From contig WJLK01000083.1 of assembly GCA_014728565.1 (NCBI GenBank), positions 1-12,227 of the forward strand: a stretch of DNA of 12,227 nucleotides. Direction: 5' to 3'. This document shows, piece after piece, positions 4,448 to 11,357 of the stretch (position 1 is the first letter of the stretch; the number at the start of each line of letters is the position of its first letter). The notes under the pieces are model-generated. The model saw only the letters and a program-made list of their open reading frames with translations, was not told where the DNA came from and made no database searches. The DNA comes from Candidatus Pacearchaeota archaeon (GTDB taxonomy: Archaea > Nanobdellota > Nanobdellia > Pacearchaeales > GW2011-AR1). Made by a program: the position numbers and the translations under genes.

Positions 4448-4633
4448 TTAAACAAGAATTCCACCTATTTTCTCTATTTTATCGTCGATTATCTTAGTTG
4501 CCTGAGTTGAAGTTAGGCTAACTCCATGTTTTTTTTCAAATCTTTCTATAAAATCATTTATACGATTAATTAAACTTATATGAATTCTCATAATATTTGA
4601 TTCTTTTCCTTTTAACTCTTGTTTTGTTTCCAT
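4448..4633 (-). CDS. ribbon-helix-helix regulator (61 aa)
   Basis: Residues 15-57 give the whole fold: strand MRIHIS, helix A (LINRINDFIERFEKKHG), turn VSLTS and helix B (TQATKIIDDKIEKIG). The first 14 residues are a charged extension, so an internal start at 4591 (MRIHIS) is possible, but the ATG at 4633 overlaps the upstream stop as TAATG, which I prefer. It is the only soluble regulator in a long run of membrane genes. It is followed immediately by tandem 10-bp repeats in front of the coat-like pair, so it is well placed to control that promoter. Confidence 0.7.
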   Translation of the reverse strand: METKQELKGKESNIMRIHISLINRINDFIERFEKKHGVSLTSTQATKIIDDKIEKIGGILV

Positions 4634-5025
4634 TATTCAATCGAAGGGCTTTCTAATCTTAACCATAGCATCCCAAATGCCAGAGCAATAAAAGGAAGAT
4701 ACATAAATTTAGGATTTAGCATTTCCATTATTGAAGCTAATATTGCAAGGATAGACACTAAAAAACTAGCAAAAACCCAACCTCGAGCAGCAGCAGCTCT
4801 AGTTCCTCCTACAACACTAAAAACACTTGTAAAACTTATCATCCATATGACAATCAAAATTACAGGCATAAATAAGCCACCAGTTGTTTCATTATTTATG
4901 AATTTGAAAAGTCCATAAAGACCTTCTGTATCATTTGATGTTGGCATCTCATACCAGTCTGCTGAAACTGGAATAGCCATTAGGAAAATCATTGAAATCA
5001 TTATTAAAAATTTTTTGTTCATCAT
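4633..5025 (-). CDS. small membrane protein with signal peptide and three helices (130 aa)
   Basis: Residues 1-22 form a signal peptide with a likely cut after VSA (MNKKFLIMISMIFLMAIPVSA). A short ectodomain with NDT and NET sequons follows, then three hydrophobic helices at about 52-73, 85-103 and 107-122. The stretch between the first two (GGTRAAAARG) is small and basic, probably a cytoplasmic turn. ATGATG at 5025 overlaps the previous stop and has GGGGGA upstream. The pattern of short exposed head, compact helices and short charged end (LRLESPSIE) recurs, as I recall, in archaeal mobile elements beside large adhesins. Function is unknown; a particle or envelope membrane protein is inferred from neighbours. 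Confidence 0.68.
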   Translation of the reverse strand: MMNKKFLIMISMIFLMAIPVSADWYEMPTSNDTEGLYGLFKFINNETTGGLFMPVILIVIWMISFTSVFSVVGGTRAAAARGWVFASFLVSILAILASIMEMLNPKFMYLPFIALAFGMLWLRLESPSIE

Positions 5026-5468
5026 AATTTATTCCCCCTATTTATTGCAGAGATAACAGCAAAGATCAGTATAACAACAACAATAGCAGATGTTAATGGA
5101 AATATGACATTTGAAATACTCTCAGGAATTCCATAATCACTTGCTATGTTTGAGGTCATGCTATCTAATATTGATACACTTGAAAATGTTACTTTAACAG
5201 TTGTAAATAAAGCTCTGAATATTCCTGTGGTTGCTGCAAAAGCAAGCTGTAATCCTGATCCATCACTAATATCCTGGAAAATATCCCTATAATCTTCAGA
5301 AGTTTCTGAAAATTTATCATAATTTTCCCTATAACTTTCATCAACTATATCATCCTTACCATAATCATAAGCTAATGACTGACTGGCTAAAAATAATAAA
5401 GCAAAAACTGAGGAGAATATTAAAAATGCAATAACCCAGGTTCTGATTAAAAATCCTTTCTTATTCAT
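5022..5468 (-). CDS. two-helix membrane protein with ectodomain (148 aa)
   Basis: I choose ATG at 5468 (MNKKGFLIRTWVIAF), which gives the basic KKG head seen in its neighbours. The upstream ATG at 5498 would overlap the adhesin gene by 19 nt. Helix one spans about 10-32. An acidic extracytoplasmic stretch (about 35-80, DDIVDESYRENYDKFSETSE) leads to a moderately hydrophobic amphipathic region and a final helix (about 120-141) ending INRGNKL. It lies between the adhesin gene and the three-helix protein, 11 bases from the former and overlapping the latter by four. I recognise no named family. It may form a complex with the adhesin in the membrane. Confidence 0.66.
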   Translation of the reverse strand: MNKKGFLIRTWVIAFLIFSSVFALLFLASQSLAYDYGKDDIVDESYRENYDKFSETSEDYRDIFQDISDGSGLQLAFAATTGIFRALFTTVKVTFSSVSILDSMTSNIASDYGIPESISNVIFPLTSAIVVVILIFAVISAINRGNKL

Positions 5469-5479
5469 TTTTTTTAATC

Positions 5480-8110
5480 TTAATCTTTCATAAGCCATAT
5501 TGCAATGACACTTACAGCAAGGATGCCAAATAAAAATGTCCCTCCGAAATTTATAAAACCTATTAAATTAACAAATATTAGAGCAATATCAATAGCTATT
5601 ATCCCAACTATAGGATGAAATATAAAGGCCATAGCAGCAGTCAGTATAATAAAAAATCCTATAAATAATCCAAAATTACCAAAAATATCTCTCCCTGAAT
5701 CTATTGAAAATCTTATGCTATCAACCAATAACTCTTCACTGTCTCTGGTGATATAACCTTCTGCAATAAAATTTCCTCTTGTCTGATTTGATAAATTAAA
5801 GGTCAAAGAAGCAGATTCTAAAGCTGATGTTGTATTGCATATAATTTCATCATCTTCCCAATATTTCTCTTTATAAACTATTAACCTTCCTTGAGAAAAA
5901 GATGAATTTGAATCCTCATAAGTAAATGTAACTATTTCAGTATCATTATCAAAACTTAAGCTTTTAGTAAGATCTGCTAAATCATCATAATCCTCCCAAG
6001 GCTCATCTACGGCATCTCCTATATCAAAAGTTATAGTATAAGGAGTATCCTCTGGGATCATCTTCCTGCCTTCTGTTTCTTCATATTCTAAGATATTATT
6101 AACATAGATTTCATGCTTATATAAAGCAGTTTCAGCTTCATAAAATCCGACAGTTTTTCCATCTTCACCTGTTTTTGTAATCTGAACAAGTTTATATTCA
6201 GCTTCTCCTGGGTAATATTTGTATGTGTAAATATAAGCATCTTCTATTGGCTGTTGGTTTTCTAAAACTTCTTGTATAAAAGTTGTGCTGTCAGTTGATT
6301 CTAATAATCGTAATTCAATATCTTCCCTATCACTATTGATTATTTTATTATCAAAATAATAATTTCTTTTTACATAACTTGTTCCACTAGCCTCATCATA
6401 TTCTATTGTAGCATCAACTGTAAAATTATCAGAAGGAGAAATACAAATATGTGTCTCATTATCCTTAGTATCTAAAGAATAATTTTTTATTATATCCCCC
6501 TCTCCTAACCAGTATTCAAAATAACCTGAGAAAGAAAAAGGTTTTATCTGACTACCATTACCCTCATTCCATGCAGTGAAATTAATTGCTTTTGTTGAAT
6601 AAGTTGCATTGCATTCTACTAATATAATAGGCTCTACTGTCTGATTGTATTCTGTTGAATTGAATTTATAAGAACTTGTTGAATTAAATAATGAAATTTC
6701 CCAATAAAAACTTCTGTTCTGACTGCTTGAACCAGGCAATAAGGGAATATCTATTTGTTTTGAGAATGTAAGATCATCTTCTGTACCAGTTCTTGTTCCT
6801 GCATAACTTGTTCCATTATAAAATAATTTTCCAGTTGCAGAAGTCCATTCTGAACTATCATAAGTGATATTTAAAATAAAACTTTCACTTGAAGTTTCAT
6901 AAGTAGATGAATTATAAGTTTGTGAATTTTCTAAAAATTCCTCATTACTGAATTCTAAATCAGAATATTCAAGAATTCCCATAGTATCTGAATGAAATAA
7001 AAAAGGAACATGACAATTATCTCCAATTAAAGAGCAGACTGCAAGATAATCATTTAAATAACTTGCTAAATTATCTGTCCTATTATTTTCCTGATAAAAT
7101 TTTCCTGAATAATTCCAAACTTGGGTATTGTTTATTGAAATATAAGGATTAGTGATATTATATGTATTAGTAAAATCATAAATATTCACATCATTAGTTG
7201 TAGATATTCCTAATCTTCCTGCAATAATCAAATCAGTTAAATTTCCTGTTAAACTAATTTGTGAATAGGTAGCAGAAATAAATGAATCATTTCTGCCAGT
7301 ATAACTTCCATTTAGATAATGTTCATACCACTTTTCTTCATTTGAATCAGCGATATATATTCTTTTAGATGCTTCAGAATAAAATATTCCCTCATTATCT
7401 GCACTAATTCCTTGATTAACCGTACTAAAATTATTTCCTGTAAATGATCCATCATCAATATCATAAATATAAACACTATCATAAGCAGCATCAACTACAA
7501 AAAGATTCGTTGAATTGTGAGTTATTCCATGAGGGTAATAGGAATTTGCTACATCTGTTGTATTAATCCAATCACCAGTATAAGTTCCATTTATCCAATA
7601 TTTAAAAAAACCTAAATTATACTGAACAATCCAAAAGTAAGTTCCATTAGAGGTTATTCCTCTAGGATTATCATTATCTCCTGTTGTAGAAAAGTTTAAT
7701 TCAAGAAAAGTTCCGTTTTGATAATACCTATATACTGCCCCATCCATATAATCAGTAATATAACAATAAGTATTATCACAATAAATTCCAGATACATCAT
7801 CATTGCCTCCTGATGTATTAAATCCCCAATCATAATTAAAACTTATGTTTATTTTATCAAACCCACTAAGATTCATATAAGCATCTGTTACTGTTATTCC
7901 ATCAGGAATTTCTAAGTATCTTGTATGATTTTCATTATCTATGAATGTTATATTTTCTTCACTTAAGGAATTATTAAAGGTGTTATTATTCCATGCAAGA
8001 ACTGAATCTCCTACGAGGATTACCATTAAAAGTAATAAAATCGTTTCTGAGAATGGCTTAAAATAAGCTATTTTTTCCCAAAAATCCTTAAATTTTAACA
8101 TTTTCTGCAT
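5480..8110 (-). CDS. large membrane-anchored adhesin with beta-propeller domain (876 aa)
   Basis: A signal peptide (about 20-39, cut after SVLA) leads to about 770 extracellular residues with roughly 40 N-X-S/T sequons. Residues 103-285 hold four similar blades, for example PRGITSNGTYFWIVQYN and PHGITHNSTNLFVVDAAY, ending in Y-NGTYTG-like turns, as in NHL-type propellers. Residues 320-390 form a cysteine-bearing beta-domain (CSLIGDNCHVPFLFHSDT). Residues 410-600 are Ig-like, and 615-700 look like a carboxypeptidase-regulatory-type fold (PIEDAYIYTYKYYPGE). After 718-800 come three C-terminal helices (810-830, 832-852, 855-873). It lies 9 bases after the previous stop. Size, glycosylation sites and anchoring fit a host-attachment or cell-contact protein; the target is unknown. 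It is the largest protein in the locus. Confidence 0.78.
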   Translation of the reverse strand: MQKMLKFKDFWEKIAYFKPFSETILLLLMVILVGDSVLAWNNNTFNNSLSEENITFIDNENHTRYLEIPDGITVTDAYMNLSGFDKINISFNYDWGFNTSGGNDDVSGIYCDNTYCYITDYMDGAVYRYYQNGTFLELNFSTTGDNDNPRGITSNGTYFWIVQYNLGFFKYWINGTYTGDWINTTDVANSYYPHGITHNSTNLFVVDAAYDSVYIYDIDDGSFTGNNFSTVNQGISADNEGIFYSEASKRIYIADSNEEKWYEHYLNGSYTGRNDSFISATYSQISLTGNLTDLIIAGRLGISTTNDVNIYDFTNTYNITNPYISINNTQVWNYSGKFYQENNRTDNLASYLNDYLAVCSLIGDNCHVPFLFHSDTMGILEYSDLEFSNEEFLENSQTYNSSTYETSSESFILNITYDSSEWTSATGKLFYNGTSYAGTRTGTEDDLTFSKQIDIPLLPGSSSQNRSFYWEISLFNSTSSYKFNSTEYNQTVEPIILVECNATYSTKAINFTAWNEGNGSQIKPFSFSGYFEYWLGEGDIIKNYSLDTKDNETHICISPSDNFTVDATIEYDEASGTSYVKRNYYFDNKIINSDREDIELRLLESTDSTTFIQEVLENQQPIEDAYIYTYKYYPGEAEYKLVQITKTGEDGKTVGFYEAETALYKHEIYVNNILEYEETEGRKMIPEDTPYTITFDIGDAVDEPWEDYDDLADLTKSLSFDNDTEIVTFTYEDSNSSFSQGRLIVYKEKYWEDDEIICNTTSALESASLTFNLSNQTRGNFIAEGYITRDSEELLVDSIRFSIDSGRDIFGNFGLFIGFFIILTAAMAFIFHPIVGIIAIDIALIFVNLIGFINFGGTFLFGILAVSVIAIWLMKD

Positions 8111-8119
8111 TTTTCTGTT

Positions 8120-8800
8120 TTAAAGCCTACTGCTTTGAGTTCCTCCTGCAAGTTTTGCAAAAATTATTATTATGCTTAAAGCTCCTGCTCCTAATAATAT
8201 AAAAACAGAATACTGCATTATCCAATTTATCATAGTTTGCTGATCAGCAACACTTGATAAAGCATCTGTTCCTATCAAAATTTCATAAGTATTTGCTATT
8301 GGTATCATTGCAAAAAGAGATATACCTAATGTTATGATATAAATGAATATGAATATAGGATGAATTCTTATGAGGAATGCACTAATCATCATTCCAATTA
8401 CTAAAAAAGCAATTATCATAGCGAACCCTCTCTGAATTGTAGTTGTAGTCATCTGGTCAATAGCCCCTGTATAAGAGGAAGCATAAGTTGTTGTATTCAA
8501 ATCTGTTTCTTTTATTACATCTGAAATATTATCATTAACAAAAGCTGCTATAAGGAAACTTACTGCAAGAAAAAATAATACTATTATAAAGGTTACAAAA
8601 TTAGAAGCATCGCCTCTTTTATTTCTTCTCTTTCTTTCCCAGAATCTTTTATTTAATACTTTTGTAAATGCCTTAGTTGTTAATCTATTTAATCTATGCT
8701 TTTCCATAAATTTCCTTCTTTCTTTTTCAATTTTATCATAAAATTCAGGGTGAACTGTCATGTTTACTCCTTTCTTATCTTTTATTTTTTTAAATCCCAT
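8120..8800 (-). CDS. ribbon-helix-helix-like domain fused to three-helix membrane protein (226 aa)
   Basis: Residues 8-55 resemble a ribbon-helix-helix domain: VNMTVHPEF, helix FYDKIEKERRKFMEKHR, turn LNRLTT, helix KAFTKVLNKRFWE. A strongly basic RKRRNKRG patch follows, then helix one (about 66-88), a sequon-bearing outer loop (90-116) and further helices at about 122-142, 144-165 and 193-218. A DNA-binding-like domain on the cytoplasmic side of a membrane protein is unusual. ATG at 8800 lies one base after the previous stop. ATG at 8761 has an excellent AAAGGAG site five bases upstream but would remove the first 13 residues, including part of the strand. The true start is undecided. Confidence 0.65.
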   Translation of the reverse strand: MGFKKIKDKKGVNMTVHPEFYDKIEKERRKFMEKHRLNRLTTKAFTKVLNKRFWERKRRNKRGDASNFVTFIIVLFFLAVSFLIAAFVNDNISDVIKETDLNTTTYASSYTGAIDQMTTTTIQRGFAMIIAFLVIGMMISAFLIRIHPIFIFIYIITLGISLFAMIPIANTYEILIGTDALSSVADQQTMINWIMQYSVFILLGAGALSIIIIFAKLAGGTQSSRL

Positions 8801-8801
8801 C

Positions 8802-9494
8802 TTAATCTATAAGCCCCCTATGTTTTTTCCAATACATAAATGAAACATATCCTGCAAATAATAGTAATCCCAGAACTGATATTGAGAGAATGACTTTCAT
8901 TACCATCCAGAAATATGAATAGCCTTCAATCAGGTTAATATATCCCCCTAATAACTCAGTCATTATTACAAGTATGAATAATATTGAAATTACAAAAATA
9001 GTCATAGAAGTTCCTCCCAAAATTATTTTAAAAGTAGTAGAGGGGATTTTAACTGCTGCTGTAAAAAATATTATTGCTATAATTATCATAGAAAGAACAG
9101 CAAGTGATAATGTGATACCTTCTCCTTCATTTATTTTTTCAGCCCCACTTTGAGTAACATCAAAAGATGCAACAAAAGGTTTTCTTACATCAGCTTCATA
9201 ACCGCAATAACCATTAATTCTATATTCTCCTAATACATTTGATTTATTAAAAGTATAATTGAAATCAGAGTTTCTTTTTGTCATTTCAACTTCATTAATA
9301 GCTCTTGTTCCATTAGGATAATCAATAGAAGTTATATTACAAAAATCACAGGAAGTTCCGTTGATATAACATAGTTGAACAATCTCTATATCTTCATTTA
9401 TTTTAAAGACACCAAAACTAGGATTAGCAGAGCTGACTAATCCTATGCACAATAATATTGTGAATGCAATTATCAGTTTAATATTCCCACCCAT
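8802..9494 (-). CDS. membrane protein with secreted Cys-rich ectodomain (230 aa)
   Basis: Residues 1-22 are a signal peptide (IIAFTILLCIGLVSSA). The ectodomain (23-125) starts with a polar strand and a cysteine group (CYINGTSCDFC), followed by NITSIDYPNGT and NYTFNKSNVLGEYRINGYC, an Ig-like fold with probable disulphides. Three hydrophobic helices follow (about 128-150, 157-180 and 195-220), and the end WKKHRGLID is basic and so probably cytoplasmic. It overlaps the upstream gene by 17 nt. The NITS.DYPNGT...MTK...NYTF...LGEY pattern is one I recall from many DPANN-type contigs next to adhesin genes. It is probably a subunit of the same envelope or particle complex. Confidence 0.68.
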   Translation of the reverse strand: MGGNIKLIIAFTILLCIGLVSSANPSFGVFKINEDIEIVQLCYINGTSCDFCNITSIDYPNGTRAINEVEMTKRNSDFNYTFNKSNVLGEYRINGYCGYEADVRKPFVASFDVTQSGAEKINEGEGITLSLAVLSMIIIAIIFFTAAVKIPSTTFKIILGGTSMTIFVISILFILVIMTELLGGYINLIEGYSYFWMVMKVILSISVLGLLLFAGYVSFMYWKKHRGLID

Positions 9495-9948
9495 AGTTAA
9501 ATCTTATATCTCCTTGAATTATGTTTTCATAATTGTAAGCAATATACATATCATCAGCAGTGAATCCAGTTATACTAGGAGGAACATACTCACTTACATT
9601 AATATAAAATATTCCATAAGATGTATTATTCAAAGTGTCATTAACAATTATTTGAAGCCAGTAAATCTGGATAGGAGACATTGATGTTGTGTTTTCTATC
9701 AGCCCAGATGAATCATTTATTATGAAATTACCTGTATCATTTAATTTATAAGAATCTATTCCATTTGGGTCAGATGCAGTTATTGATTCACTAAATGCAC
9801 TATTATTATATACACTAAAGTTTCTCAGGTTATCCCAGGTTGGTGATTCTGTATCAGGAACTATCCATCTTATTGTATAAGTATCTGTTGCAGAACTAAC
9901 TATGCTTGTCATTCCTAAAATCAATAATAAAATTAATATTTTTTTCAT
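9478..9948 (-). CDS. secreted cadherin-like protein (156 aa)
   Basis: Signal peptide at 1-20 (ILILLLILGMTSIVSSA), no membrane anchor. The mature chain opens with TYTIRWIVPDTES, similar to the start of the 169-residue neighbour (YTVTLKWIVPADT). A single cadherin-like beta-domain (about 37-125) follows: SITASDPNGIDSYKLNDTGN and then WLQIIVNDTLNNTSYGIFYI. The last 30 residues (TGFTADDMYIAY onward) are a short aromatic tail. Its ATG overlaps the preceding stop as ATGA. Six or more sequons point to a glycosylated, exposed product. It probably binds another surface protein of the set, since it cannot anchor itself. Confidence 0.66.
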   Translation of the reverse strand: MKKILILLLILGMTSIVSSATDTYTIRWIVPDTESPTWDNLRNFSVYNNSAFSESITASDPNGIDSYKLNDTGNFIINDSSGLIENTTSMSPIQIYWLQIIVNDTLNNTSYGIFYINVSEYVPPSITGFTADDMYIAYNYENIIQGDIRFNYGWEY

Positions 9949-10823
9949 TCAATAACCTCTATTATCAGTTTAAATATATGTTCTCCTGTTTGGAATCCTC
10001 CTCCAGAAATGTATTTCTTTTGTCTTTTCATCATGAATTCAGAACACTCTTTATCTAGTCCATCATTCCTCGATTTTTTCATGCACTTTTTAATATATTC
10101 TGTATCTTGTTTAGTCTCTTTCATTAAGACTTCCCATCTCATTATATTATCAAACTTATCGTCTGGAGTAACTACATCAAATCCTAAAGTATAAACTCCA
10201 ACAGGAATGTCTTGTTTTGCTGTTATATTCAGTTTTATTTTTTTAGCCCACTCATTTTTGAATAATGGAAAAGTTGGTTCTAACAGAAAGTGATTAGGAT
10301 ATTCTTCAAATTCTTGGGTGATTATCTGTATATCAAAGAACTCATTTTTAATAGGAATTAATTTAACTCCCTGATAAGTTTCAATATTATAGCCAGTTTT
10401 AAAAAAAGTGCATAGTTCAAGTGATTCATTTTCCTTAAAATTTCTTAATTTGTATCCAATCTCACTGGGATAAGCTCCGTATCCATGAACCCCCCATCTG
10501 TTGTAATTATGTGATTTATAAAACATCTTCCTTGCTCTTTCCCATGTCGGATATAAATCAGGATTTTTATAATACCCTTCTTCAATTTTACATAATTCAG
10601 TTAAATCTCCTGTTTCAATATCTCTTTTTATTATCAGAAAGTCATCAGGGACTTCAGGTAATTTAGAATAAAGTTTTTCAATAGAGAGATTATTGACTTC
10701 TGGTTCTTGCTCAAATATTAGACCTGCATTTATCGCAAAGATTAGTACAACCCCAAAACCAAAAGAAATTAACATAATTGTGATTATACTTGCTTTTAAA
10801 TGCTTTCTTTCTTCAATTTTCAT
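9945..10823 (-). CDS. single-pass membrane protein with large ectodomain (292 aa)
   Basis: ATG at 10823 (MKIEERKHLKASIITIMLIS) lies 8 bases after the previous stop; a frame from 10910 would only add residues read out of the upstream gene. One helix (about 11-33) with a basic head fixes the N-terminus inside. The ectodomain contains LYPTWERARKMFYKSHNYNR, WGVHGYGAYPSEIGYKLR and FFKTGYNIETYQGVKL, an aromatic-rich fold. Next comes an Ig-like strand pair (KLNITAKQDIPVGVYTLGFD). The tail (about 235-270) is a charged helix with two cysteines (KKCMKK, KECSEF). No family name is offered; the WGVHGYGAYPSE block looks strongly conserved and would be a good search probe. Confidence 0.68.
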   Translation of the reverse strand: MKIEERKHLKASIITIMLISFGFGVVLIFAINAGLIFEQEPEVNNLSIEKLYSKLPEVPDDFLIIKRDIETGDLTELCKIEEGYYKNPDLYPTWERARKMFYKSHNYNRWGVHGYGAYPSEIGYKLRNFKENESLELCTFFKTGYNIETYQGVKLIPIKNEFFDIQIITQEFEEYPNHFLLEPTFPLFKNEWAKKIKLNITAKQDIPVGVYTLGFDVVTPDDKFDNIMRWEVLMKETKQDTEYIKKCMKKSRNDGLDKECSEFMMKRQKKYISGGGFQTGEHIFKLIIEVIE

Positions 10824-10831
10824 TTTGAATT

Positions 10832-11341
10832 TTATTCTGGCTCTTGTAAGGAATTTATTTGGTATGTCCTTGTTGTTGTTCCTTCTGCTGCAGAAGATAT
10901 GTCTGTCCATAGATAAACCTCAGTGGAGTTTCCTGATTTTATCTCATCTGCAAATACTACTGCTGTTGTATCAAAAGTTGAAGCTCCTGAAAAATCTGTG
11001 ACATTGTTGACATACAAAGTAGCCCAGGCTGGTTTTGATGCTGTAAGATTACAGGTAAAATTCAAGTCAACATTTCCTGCATTTGTGATATTTAGGATTG
11101 GTGTTGATGTTGAATTATCCTGACAGTCTGGCTGTACTGCTGTTTCTGTATTACTGTTGATATTATCATCAAAATCTATGCTACTTTCTGCACCGCAAAG
11201 AGTTACTGTAAAAGTTGTATCTGCTGGAACAATCCATTTAAGGGTTACTGTATAAGGTGTACTTTCATCATAAGCCATTACTGGAGATAAGGCTAACATA
11301 GTCAAGACTAATAACATTCCTATTGAAATTATTTTATTCAT
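10832..11341 (-). CDS. small secreted Ig-like protein (169 aa)
   Basis: Signal peptide at 1-23 (IGMLLVLTMLALSPVMA), no anchor. The mature part is one beta-sandwich: YTVTLKWIVPADTTFTVTL, a loop with C49 and C74, then ILNITNAGNVDLNFTCNLT, and a closing half with TLYVNNVTDF and STEVYLWTDI. The whole domain is paralogous to the C-terminal domain of the upstream partial protein (FLNVTNTGNVDLNISLLL, STEIWLWSNL). AAAGGAGG nine bases before the ATG, overlapping the upstream stop, fixes the start and implies strong translation. It is probably a secreted partner or a released version of the same domain. The TNxGNVDLN signature recurs in archaeal surface proteins, recalled, not searched. Confidence 0.7.
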   Translation of the reverse strand: MNKIISIGMLLVLTMLALSPVMAYDESTPYTVTLKWIVPADTTFTVTLCGAESSIDFDDNINSNTETAVQPDCQDNSTSTPILNITNAGNVDLNFTCNLTASKPAWATLYVNNVTDFSGASTFDTTAVVFADEIKSGNSTEVYLWTDISSAAEGTTTRTYQINSLQEPE

Positions 11342-11357
11342 TCTTTTGTTCCTCCTT

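Noticed and set aside
4619..4918. Plus-strand 99-codon frame
   Set aside because: Fully antisense to the three-helix membrane gene, which has a signal peptide, membrane helices and overlap-coupled neighbours.
7312..7494. Minus-strand 60-codon frame inside the adhesin gene
   Set aside because: Out-of-frame shadow of the adhesin with low-complexity Met/Ile content and no ribosome binding site.
10824..10910. N-terminal extension of the single-pass protein from ATG 10910
   Set aside because: Those 29 residues come from reading the end of the upstream gene in another frame and contain no signal or strand pattern.
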